Shown here in pieces: positions 1 to 5,145 of a stretch of DNA of 5,145 nucleotides (its first letter is position 1; each line of letters starts with the position of its first letter). A model generated the notes under the pieces. That model was not told where the DNA came from. It saw only the letters and a program-made list of their open reading frames with translations, and did no database searches. Made by a program: the position numbers and the translations under genes. Source of the DNA: an uncultured Lachnospiraceae bacterium (GTDB lineage Bacteria > Bacillota > Clostridia > Lachnospirales > Lachnospiraceae); NCBI GenBank assembly GCA_910578845.1, contig CAJTSL010000109.1, forward strand, positions 1 through 5,145, written 5' to 3'.

Positions 1-4
1 AACA

Positions 5-19
5 GGCCCTTATAGGGCC
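5..19. repeat. Small GC-rich hairpin
   Basis: GGCCCT (5-10) pairs with AGGGCC (14-19) around a 3-nt loop, giving a 6-bp perfect stem. It lies just before the larger hairpin at 26-48. Tandem hairpins like this occur at 3' ends of transcripts and in the subterminal parts of IS200/IS605-type elements. The sequence to the left is outside the window, so the two cannot be told apart. Confidence 0.5.
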
Positions 20-25
20 AGAACA

Positions 26-60
26 AACCACCGGCTAAGCCGGTGGTTCTGATTTCATTT
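26..60 (+). terminator. Probable Rho-independent terminator of an upstream gene
   Basis: A perfect 10-bp stem, AACCACCGGC (26-35) with GCCGGTGGTT (39-48), closes a 3-nt loop (TAA) and is followed by the T-rich stretch CTGATTTCATTTT (49-61). The stem is strong but the T tract is interrupted, so termination is likely rather than certain. It would end a transcript entering from the left and isolates the perR-like promoter downstream. The same structure could instead be a terminal hairpin of an IS200/IS605-like element lying mostly outside the window. Confidence 0.55.
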
Positions 61-126
61 TGACCGGGCTTGTGGCTTGAAATTGCTGTTTCGTAATCTC
101 CTATTATATGAATTTGTAAATTGCCC

Positions 127-156
127 TTGACAATATCTTCCTAATGGCATTAGAAT
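127..156 (+). promoter_or_regulatory. Sigma-A type promoter of the perR-like gene
   Basis: A perfect -35 box TTGACA (127-132) and a good -10 box TAGAAT (151-156) are separated by 18 bp. This predicts a start near 163, giving a leader of about 48 nt before the chosen start codon at 211. The -10 box is part of a TTAGAAT half-site (150-156) matching the operator just downstream, so the regulator could directly block RNA polymerase. A weaker alternative pair, TTGAAA (77-82) and TATTAT (102-107), has a long 19-bp spacer and is less convincing. Confidence 0.75.
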
Positions 157-190
157 AGATAGAATAATTTTAGAATAATTCTAATTCTAA
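150..190. promoter_or_regulatory. PerR/Fur-box-like operator with multiple half-sites
   Basis: The core is a perfect 7-1-7 palindrome, TTAGAATAATTCTAA at 170-184. It has the same geometry as the PerR box consensus TTATAATNATTATAA and differs by one base per arm. Further half-sites flank it: TTAGAAT at 150-156 (over the -10 box, 20 bp upstream of the core), ATAGAAT at 159-165 (one mismatch), and ATTCTAA at 184-190 (6 bp after the core's right arm). The cluster spans the -10 box and the predicted transcription start, as expected for an autorepressed gene. Binding by the product of the downstream gene is inferred. Confidence 0.7.
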
Positions 191-210
191 TGATAGTAAG
201 GACAACATGT

Positions 211-591
211 ATGACTAAATATGAAGCAGAGATCTATAAAATCATTAACACCTCTACTGCACATATGACAGTAGAGCAAGTATATATGGAACTGAAAAAA
301 AGATATCCGAAAGTTGCTATGGCGACTGTCTATAACAATGTGAATAAATTATGGAAAGAGAGAATGATCCGTAAAATATCCGTTGAAAATATGCCGGATA
401 GATATGATAAAGTCATCAAACATGATCATTTGGTCTGTCAAAGATGCGGCAAACTGGCGGACTTCTCTTTCGAAGATCTGACTGCTTCTCTACGTGAGCA
501 AATGGGAGGGGACTTTATTTCTTATGATTTAAAAGTCTTTTATATATGTCCGGCGTGCCGGGCGCAGGAAAGAAATGATAAGCATACATAG
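211..591 (+). CDS. perR: PerR-like Fur-family metal-dependent repressor
   Basis: This is a cytoplasmic metal-dependent transcription factor of 126 residues. The start at 211 is chosen because AAGGA (198-202) lies 8 nt upstream. The ATG at 190 is embedded in the operator and has no such site. A winged-helix DNA-binding half carries HMTVEQVY (18-25) and the recognition helix with ATVYNNV (38-44). The C-terminal half has DRYD (63-66), HDHLVCQRC (71-79), ADF (83-85) and CPAC (113-116). Aligned by eye with Bacillus subtilis PerR, all five regulatory metal ligands have counterparts: H18, D66, H71, H73 and D84. So do the four structural zinc cysteines: C76, C79, C113 and C116. The ATVYNN recognition helix is also PerR-like. 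In PerR, iron-catalysed oxidation of the His ligands releases repression of peroxide-defence genes. The protein is about 19 residues shorter at the N-terminus than B. subtilis PerR. Peroxide sensing is inferred; another Fur-family role is possible. The gene appears more A/T-rich than the next two. Confidence 0.88.
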   Translation: MTKYEAEIYKIINTSTAHMTVEQVYMELKKRYPKVAMATVYNNVNKLWKERMIRKISVENMPDRYDKVIKHDHLVCQRCGKLADFSFEDLTASLREQMGGDFISYDLKVFYICPACRAQERNDKHT

Positions 592-662
592 AATCAGTAA
601 GCGGGATTTTACTAATATACCAATATAAAATATAGCAACTAGGATCACTAAAATCTTTTATT

Positions 663-670
663 AAGGGGGA
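663..670 (+). promoter_or_regulatory. Ribosome binding site of the chemoreceptor gene
   Basis: AAGGGGGA lies 4 nt before the ATG at 675 and supports that start over the in-frame ATG at 687, which would be too far away. No convincing sigma-A or sigma-28 (flagellar) promoter is seen in the 83-bp gap after the perR-like gene. Only a poor TTTTAC (607-612) / ATATAG (630-635) pair is present, so read-through from the upstream promoter is plausible. Confidence 0.6.
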
Positions 671-674
671 TGTT

Positions 675-2075
675 ATGGGTATTTTAATGAAATCAAAAAA
701 GAGAAGCATCTTGTTGTCACTGTCAGAGCTTACGGAGGCAGATTACGGGAATGAGTCCGCTGAGCTAGAGCAGATGTACCGTCGCCTGATCTTGGGGCGT
801 AACCAGTTTGGAGAAGTGATGGATAACATCTTAGATTCTCTGATGCAGATTAGCGCGCTCGACCTTTCATTGGATCACTATTCAGGGATCCTACAGAAAG
901 TATCAGACAGTGTCGCGGAAGCTACCGAATTGATCCATACAGCTTCAGAAGAGGCTGAGTCCATATCTAAGACAGTATCGGCACAGCATGAGGAACTGAC
1001 CAACACAATCATTGAAATCTCCGAAGAATCGAATACAGTTTATCAGAGCATTGATGAGAGCCAGCAAGAGCTGACAGCTACCAGGGGGCTTTCTGACAGC
1101 ACGATCAGCGCATCGAGGGAAATGCAGCAGGACATGAACAGGCTCTCCGAGATCATTAGCCGGATGAATGATGTGATCGCCGGGATCAACGCCATTTCAT
1201 CGCAGACAAATCTGCTTGCGCTGAACGCTTCTATTGAGGCGGCAAGAGCTGGTGATGCGGGCAGAGGCTTTGCGGTCGTTGCGGATGAGATCCGGAAGTT
1301 AGCGGATGAAACGCAGAAGCTGACTGCGAGCATGGGAAATTCGGTGGCAGATATCCTTACCGCATCTGCTAAGAGCGTGGAGAGCGTGGATAATACCATT
1401 GAGTCTCTGCAAACCGTTACACACAAGATCAGCCATGTGTGGGAGCTTAATGAGGACAATCGCCAGCATGTAGAGAAAATCACCAATAACATTTCTTCTC
1501 TGGCAGGGCTTAGTGAGGAGATCAGTAGTTCTATCATTGAGCTTGAGTCGCGTTCTTCGGACATCAACAGTCAGTGCGGCGTGCTGCATGGGGATACCGA
1601 GCGGCTGCGGGAACATGGCAAGAATATTTATAATATCGCTAAGCCATTGGGAGCGATTGAATCGACGCTAGATGAGTCTGCTAAAGCCATGGGAGCGATG
1701 GCGGAGGATGCTTTTTATAAGATGGAAGATAAGGCTTTTGCCGGGTATATCGAGAAAGCGATCATTGCGCACAAGAACTGGCTGGGTAATCTGGAGCGGA
1801 TTGTGCAAGAGCGGACGATATTGCCATTGCAGATCAATGACAGAAAATGTGGGTTCGGTCATTTCTATTACGCGATGGAGCCAGGCAAACCTGAGATTTT
1901 AGAACTTTGGAAAGAGCTGGGCGAGAAACATAAAAAGTTCCATGCCTATGGGAAACAGGTAATTGATGCCCTGTTTGATGCGGATTACAACCAGGCGGAA
2001 AAAGTATGCAGAGAGGCAAGGCAGTATTCCCAAACGCTCATCAATGACCTTGAAAAAATCAAAGGAGCGTTTTAA
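675..2075 (+). CDS. Soluble methyl-accepting chemotaxis protein with C-terminal CZB zinc-binding domain
   Basis: This is a 466-residue cytoplasmic chemoreceptor. No transmembrane helix, signal peptide or HAMP domain is visible. Residues 1-70 have no recognised sensor fold. About 75-325 form the long coiled-coil signalling domain, with the highly conserved hairpin tip around 171-193 (GINAISSQTNLLALNASIEA region) that docks CheA and CheW. It continues through RGFAVVADEIRKLA (197-210). The C-terminal 350-466 fits the chemoreceptor zinc-binding (CZB) pattern: H366 with W369, C392 in CGFGHF, then H419 and H423 as HxxxH, the usual three-His, one-Cys zinc site. CZB domains are known in Helicobacter pylori TlpD and in the diguanylate cyclase DgcZ, where they respond to zinc or, in TlpD, to hypochlorous acid through the cysteine. 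The protein should therefore report an intracellular zinc or redox cue to the flagellar motor. No CheR-tethering pentapeptide ends the protein. It may share a transcript with the upstream perR-like gene. Confidence 0.92.
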   Translation: MGILMKSKKRSILLSLSELTEADYGNESAELEQMYRRLILGRNQFGEVMDNILDSLMQISALDLSLDHYSGILQKVSDSVAEATELIHTASEEAESISKTVSAQHEELTNTIIEISEESNTVYQSIDESQQELTATRGLSDSTISASREMQQDMNRLSEIISRMNDVIAGINAISSQTNLLALNASIEAARAGDAGRGFAVVADEIRKLADETQKLTASMGNSVADILTASAKSVESVDNTIESLQTVTHKISHVWELNEDNRQHVEKITNNISSLAGLSEEISSSIIELESRSSDINSQCGVLHGDTERLREHGKNIYNIAKPLGAIESTLDESAKAMGAMAEDAFYKMEDKAFAGYIEKAIIAHKNWLGNLERIVQERTILPLQINDRKCGFGHFYYAMEPGKPEILELWKELGEKHKKFHAYGKQVIDALFDADYNQAEKVCREARQYSQTLINDLEKIKGAF

Positions 2076-2077
2076 GC

Positions 2078-2122
2078 GCGTCTCATAAAGGTTAAAAAAT
2101 GATAGCAAATCTTTTGAGACGC
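2078..2122. repeat. Long inverted repeat after the chemoreceptor gene (possible weak terminator)
   Basis: GCGTCTCA (2078-2085) pairs perfectly with TGAGACGC (2115-2122). With T2086 bulged, AAAG (2087-2090) also pairs with CTTT (2111-2114), giving a 12-bp stem and a 20-nt A-rich loop. It starts 3 nt after the stop codon, a typical terminator position. It is followed by ATAGATTGTG rather than a T run, so intrinsic termination would be weak. It may act in mRNA 3'-end stability, or as a protein-binding site next to the -35 region of the downstream promoter. Confidence 0.55.
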
Positions 2123-2127
2123 ATAGA

Positions 2128-2157
2128 TTGTGTAATTGCCTTTGGATATTATATAAT
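2128..2157 (+). promoter_or_regulatory. Sigma-A type promoter of the GH3 glycosidase gene
   Basis: A perfect -10 box TATAAT (2152-2157) follows a weak -35 box TTGTGT (2128-2133) after an 18-bp spacer. The predicted start is near 2164, leaving a leader of about 70 nt. The weak -35 suggests dependence on an activator or low basal expression. The promoter indicates that the glycosidase is transcribed separately from the two genes upstream. Confidence 0.55.
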
Positions 2158-2160
2158 AGT

Positions 2161-2174
2161 CATAAGCGATAACA
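2161..2174. promoter_or_regulatory. cre-like catabolite-responsive element
   Basis: CATAAGCGATAACA fits the CcpA cre consensus TGNAARCGNWWWCA at every specified position except the first two (CA instead of TG). It overlaps the predicted transcription start near 2164, a position where cre sites typically repress. Carbon catabolite control of a beta-glucosidase is expected in Firmicutes. The assignment rests on a short degenerate motif with two mismatches and is tentative. Confidence 0.35.
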
Positions 2175-2195
2175 GTGAAAGCACTAGAACTGTTA
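2170..2195. repeat. Inverted repeat in the glycosidase leader, possible operator
   Basis: TAACAGT (2170-2176) and ACTGTTA (2189-2195) form a perfect 7-bp inverted repeat around a 12-bp centre. It lies a few bases downstream of the predicted transcription start and 38 nt before the start codon. A small nested repeat, AGTG (2174-2177) / CACT (2182-2185), offers an alternative pairing. The position suits a dimeric repressor site or a small leader hairpin. No regulator gene for it is in the window. Confidence 0.35.
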
Positions 2196-2233
2196 CAGTA
2201 TGAAAATATAATGGCAAAGGAAGGGAGAAGGAA

Positions 2234-5077
2234 ATGGGAGATAAGATTTTCAATGTCGGCCAGTATGCCCAGACAGCAAGGGCAGTGGTGGCGGAAGGAA
2301 TTGTCATGCTGCGCAACGAGGGGCATCTGTTGCCCTTAAAAGAGGGGGAGAAAATAGCGCTGTTTGGCAGGGGGCAGTTCAATTATTACAAAAGCGGCAC
2401 CGGATCCGGCGGTTTGGTGAATACGAGTTATGTAACTGGCATCCGGGAAGCATTGGAGGAGAGCAGCTTCGAATTGAACGGGAAGCTGAAGGCAGTTTAT
2501 GAGGAATGGCTGAAAGAAAATCCCTTCGATGGCGGCGTTGGCTGGGCAGGGGAGCCTTGGTTCCAGAAAGAAATGCCCTTGTCGGAGGAATTAGTTGCCA
2601 GCGTCAGGGAAGAATCGGATACGGCAGTGGTCATTATTGCAAGGACCGCCGGAGAAGATCAGGATAATAAGGCGGAGGCTGGAAGCTATTTGCTGACGGA
2701 GGCAGAAGATGAAATGCTTCGTATTGTCTGCGGGTCTTTTGAGCGTACAGTCGTGCTTTTGAACGTAGGCAATATCATTGATATGAAGTGGGCTAAGACT
2801 TATCATCCGGCAGCAGTGCTGTATGTATGGCAGGGCGGACAGGAAGGCGGCAACGGCGTATTGGATGTATTGGAAGGGAAAGTGTCTCCTTCCGGGAAAC
2901 TGACGGATACGATTGCCTATGACATTACGGATTATCCATCCACCCGTAACCATGGAGATGCGAAAAGGAATATTTATCAGGAAGATATTTATGTAGGGTA
3001 CCGCTATTTTGAGACCTTTGCCAAAGATAAAGTGCTTTATCCTTTCGGATTTGGCCTTTCTTATACTACTTTCACTTTGGAAGCCCAGATGGTGAATCCT
3101 GGACAAAGCAATGAGGATATAAAGGAAGTTACTATTTCCGTAAAAGTGACAAATACAGGAGAAAAAGCCGGCAAAGAAGTCGTACAGGTATATTGCCAGG
3201 CACCGCAGGGCGCATTGGGAAAACCGGCAAGGAGCCTATGCGGTTTTGCCAAGACGAAGGAACTGGCACCTGGTGAGGCAGAGACGTTACAGATTTCTAT
3301 TCCGCAGCATAGGCTTGCATCTTATGATGACAGCGGCGTGACAGGCAATAAATCTTGCTGGGTGATGGAAGCCGGAGAATATGTTTTCTATGCGGGAACA
3401 GATGTAAGGAGCGCTTCTTCTGTAGGAAGCCTGACGATTGAAGAGACTATAATAGTGAAGAAAGCGGAAGAAGCTTGTGCGCCGGTAACAGAATTCGAGC
3501 GGATGAAACCGGAAGCAGGCACAGAGGGAGAATTCCAGGTCGGATATGAAGCCGTTCCGCTGCGTACGCAGAACACGGGAGAAAGACGTACGGAAAGGCT
3601 TCCGGAGAGCATCCCTTATACGGGAGACAAAGGATACAAGCTTGCGGACGTGGAGGAAGGGAAAGTATCCATGGAAGATTTCCTGGCGCAGCTTTCCGAC
3701 GAAGATTTATGTTGTATGGTAAGAGGGGAAGGGATGTGTTCCCCGAAGGTAACGCCAGGCACCGCAGGTGCATTTGGCGGCGTGACGAAGAGCCTGCAAA
3801 GCTTTGGCATTCCGGTGGCTTGCTGTGCGGACGGGCCAAGCGGGATCAGAATGGATTGCGGAAGCATCGCGTTTGCCATGCCAAACGGTGCCTGCCTTGG
3901 CAGTACTTTTAACGAGGCGCTCTCAGAAGAATTATTCGAATGGGAAGGCATGGAGCTGCGCAAGAATAAGGTTGATACCTTATTGGGACCTGGCATCAAT
4001 GTACATAGGAATCCTTTGAACGGGCGTAATTTTGAATATTTCAGTGAAGACCCTCTGCTGACAGGAAGAATGGCGGCAGCTCAGCTTAAGGCAATGGGAC
4101 GTTACAACGTTACCGGTACGATTAAGCATTTCGCTTGCAACAGCCAGGAATTCAACCGTCATATGGTAGAAGCAGTGGTATCGGAAAGGGCATTGCGCGA
4201 AATCTATTTGAAAGGTTTCGAGATTGCAGTGGAAGAAGGCGGCGCATATTCTATTATGACCTCTTATAATCCGATCAACGGATTCTGGTCTGCCAGCAAT
4301 TACGATATGCTGACGACGATCCTTCGTAAAGACTGGGGTTATGACGGTATTGTCATGACTGACTGGTGGGCAAAGTCCAATGATGAGGGCGAAGTAGGGA
4401 AAGCAGAGAATACTGCGGCCATGGTGCGCGCGCAGAACGATCTGTTCATGGTAACGGCTAATGCCGGAGAGAATTCCCAGAACGACAACTCTATGGAAAG
4501 CTTGGAAAAGGGGACTGTTACGAGAGGCGAATATGTACGAAGCGCGGCAAACATCTGCCGGTATTTGCTACGGACGCCTGCATACCAGCGGATGATGGGA
4601 AAAGAGAGCGAATTAGATAAGCAATTGGCAGAAATTGCGGCTCAGGAGATGGAATCTTTTGGGGAATTAGTCCGTTTCGCTGTGACGGCGGAGAATGCCG
4701 GCTTACCCGTTGAGCAGATTCCTACGGGAAAAGGCAGCACGGTGACATTTGAGCTGAATGTGAAAGAGCGGGGCATTTATAGGCTGGATCTGACATGCAG
4801 GGTATCAGGACAGGGAAGCCTGGCACAGGTTCCGCTTACCGTTTCCCAGGATAAACAGATACTAAAGACGATTTCGCTTACTGGGGAAGATAAGGAATGG
4901 AGGAACGAAGAAATACAGGTTAATCCGTCCTTCCACAACACCACTTTCCTCAAATTCTACTTTGGCCAGGGCGGCATGGAAATCCGTGAGGCACGGCTGA
5001 CGCTGGTAGAGTCTCTGGAAGAGAAATTCAATGCAATGAGAGCGGCAAGGGAAGAAGAGAAGAAAGACAACGAATAA
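2234..5077 (+). CDS. GH3 beta-glucosidase with inverted domain order
   Basis: This is a complete 947-residue family 3 glycoside hydrolase, expected to remove terminal beta-glucose (or a related sugar) from oligosaccharides or aryl glucosides by a retaining mechanism. No signal peptide is seen, so it should be cytosolic. The domain order is swapped. The GH3 C-terminal alpha/beta domain comes first (about 14-280), with RTAGE (137-141; E141 is the candidate acid/base), GGQEGG (201-206) and FGFGLSYTTF (271-280). A fibronectin-III-like domain follows (about 296-391), then a linker (392-475). Next is the TIM-barrel catalytic domain (about 476-790), with DGPSGIR (533-539), LLGPGINVHRNPLNGRNFEY (583-602), IKHF (630-633) and the nucleophile D710 in VMTDWW. 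A beta-sandwich-like accessory domain ends it (about 815-926). Ruminococcus albus and Butyrivibrio fibrisolvens enzymes are known with this order. The purine-rich GGAAGGGAG (2219-2227) supports the ATG at 2234. Sugar specificity cannot be read from the sequence. No transporter or partner gene follows within the window. Confidence 0.93.
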   Translation: MGDKIFNVGQYAQTARAVVAEGIVMLRNEGHLLPLKEGEKIALFGRGQFNYYKSGTGSGGLVNTSYVTGIREALEESSFELNGKLKAVYEEWLKENPFDGGVGWAGEPWFQKEMPLSEELVASVREESDTAVVIIARTAGEDQDNKAEAGSYLLTEAEDEMLRIVCGSFERTVVLLNVGNIIDMKWAKTYHPAAVLYVWQGGQEGGNGVLDVLEGKVSPSGKLTDTIAYDITDYPSTRNHGDAKRNIYQEDIYVGYRYFETFAKDKVLYPFGFGLSYTTFTLEAQMVNPGQSNEDIKEVTISVKVTNTGEKAGKEVVQVYCQAPQGALGKPARSLCGFAKTKELAPGEAETLQISIPQHRLASYDDSGVTGNKSCWVMEAGEYVFYAGTDVRSASSVGSLTIEETIIVKKAEEACAPVTEFERMKPEAGTEGEFQVGYEAVPLRTQNTGERRTERLPESIPYTGDKGYKLADVEEGKVSMEDFLAQLSDEDLCCMVRGEGMCSPKVTPGTAGAFGGVTKSLQSFGIPVACCADGPSGIRMDCGSIAFAMPNGACLGSTFNEALSEELFEWEGMELRKNKVDTLLGPGINVHRNPLNGRNFEYFSEDPLLTGRMAAAQLKAMGRYNVTGTIKHFACNSQEFNRHMVEAVVSERALREIYLKGFEIAVEEGGAYSIMTSYNPINGFWSASNYDMLTTILRKDWGYDGIVMTDWWAKSNDEGEVGKAENTAAMVRAQNDLFMVTANAGENSQNDNSMESLEKGTVTRGEYVRSAANICRYLLRTPAYQRMMGKESELDKQLAEIAAQEMESFGELVRFAVTAENAGLPVEQIPTGKGSTVTFELNVKERGIYRLDLTCRVSGQGSLAQVPLTVSQDKQILKTISLTGEDKEWRNEEIQVNPSFHNTTFLKFYFGQGGMEIREARLTLVESLEEKFNAMRAAREEEKKDNE

Positions 5078-5093
5078 AGCAAGGGATTTGAAA

Positions 5094-5119
5094 GGGGCTG
5101 TCGGGAAATAGAAAGCCCT
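5094..5119. other. Short hairpin in the 3' flank of the glycosidase gene
   Basis: GGGGCT (5094-5099) pairs with AGCCCT (5114-5119) by 6 bp, including one G-T pair, around a 14-nt loop. It is followed by AAGCAAAACAGG, with no T run, so it is a poor intrinsic terminator. Sequences starting AAAGGGGCTGTC are also seen at the ends of some insertion sequences, but no matching end or transposase is inside the window. Nothing else is recognised in 5078-5145. Confidence 0.25.
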
Positions 5120-5145
5120 AAGCAAAACAGGGGCAGGTGCGACTT

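Noticed and set aside
77..107. Second upstream promoter TTGAAA/TATTAT for the perR-like gene
   Set aside because: The 19-bp spacer and the much better TTGACA/TAGAAT pair downstream make this unnecessary.
596..613. Inverted repeat AGTAA...TTACT after the perR-like gene as a terminator
   Set aside because: The stem has only 5 A/T-rich pairs, the loop is 8 nt and no T run follows. It is too weak to call.
1371..1400. Short tandem repeat GAGCGTGGA in the chemoreceptor
   Set aside because: Two short copies encode the normal coiled-coil residues SVESVD, with no sign of expansion or slippage.
1043..1616. Overlapping minus-strand open frames opposite the chemoreceptor
   Set aside because: They lie wholly inside a clearly conserved chemoreceptor signalling domain, have no ribosome binding site or recognisable domain, and have compositions typical of antisense shadows.
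2072..2382. Minus-strand open frames crossing the chemoreceptor-glycosidase gap
   Set aside because: They run through the inverted repeat, promoter and start of the glycosidase, show no homology signal and no convincing start site, so a divergent gene is not supported.
3447..3999. Minus-strand open frames opposite the glycosidase, up to 130 codons
   Set aside because: They are antisense to conserved GH3 sequence, with Pro/Ser/Leu-rich translations and no family resemblance.
1..5145. CRISPR array, tRNA, rRNA, riboswitch or phage genes
   Set aside because: No spaced direct repeats, cloverleaf, rRNA motifs, recognisable aptamer cores or phage-type proteins were seen on reading both strands.

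Overview
The window looks like chromosome from an anaerobic, low-to-mid GC Firmicute, most likely a gut or rumen Clostridia/Lachnospiraceae member. The reasons are Gram-positive style Shine-Dalgarno sites, a PerR-type Fur protein with a PerR-box-like operator, a cytoplasmic chemoreceptor, and a GH3 beta-glucosidase with the swapped domain order known from rumen Clostridia. The assignment is inferred from gene content; no taxonomic marker gene is present.

Layout, all genes on the + strand. Positions 1-60 hold two tandem hairpins, the second terminator-like, probably closing an upstream gene or element. Positions 127-190 hold a good sigma-A promoter (TTGACA/TAGAAT) and a perfect 7-1-7 palindrome, TTAGAATAATTCTAA, with additional half-sites. 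This is the operator architecture bound by PerR/Fur proteins, and it sits directly before a PerR-like gene (211-591). After 83 bp with no visible terminator comes a soluble methyl-accepting chemotaxis protein with a C-terminal zinc-binding CZB domain (675-2075). A 158-bp intergenic region follows, with a long inverted repeat, a sigma-A-like promoter, a cre-like site at the predicted transcription start and a second inverted repeat. A complete 947-residue GH3 glycosidase fills 2234-5077. The last 68 bp contain a weak hairpin and no gene.

How the parts may work together: the PerR-like repressor probably autoregulates and may co-control the chemoreceptor, since the two could share one transcript. 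CZB chemoreceptors are known in some bacteria to respond to zinc or oxidants, so the pair could be a redox-sensing and motility unit. The beta-glucosidase has its own promoter and probably belongs to a separate function, the intracellular cleavage of imported beta-glucosides under carbon catabolite control. No wholly new system is evident. The points most worth checking are the PerR-like/CZB-receptor pairing, the multi-half-site operator, and the control elements in front of the glycosidase.
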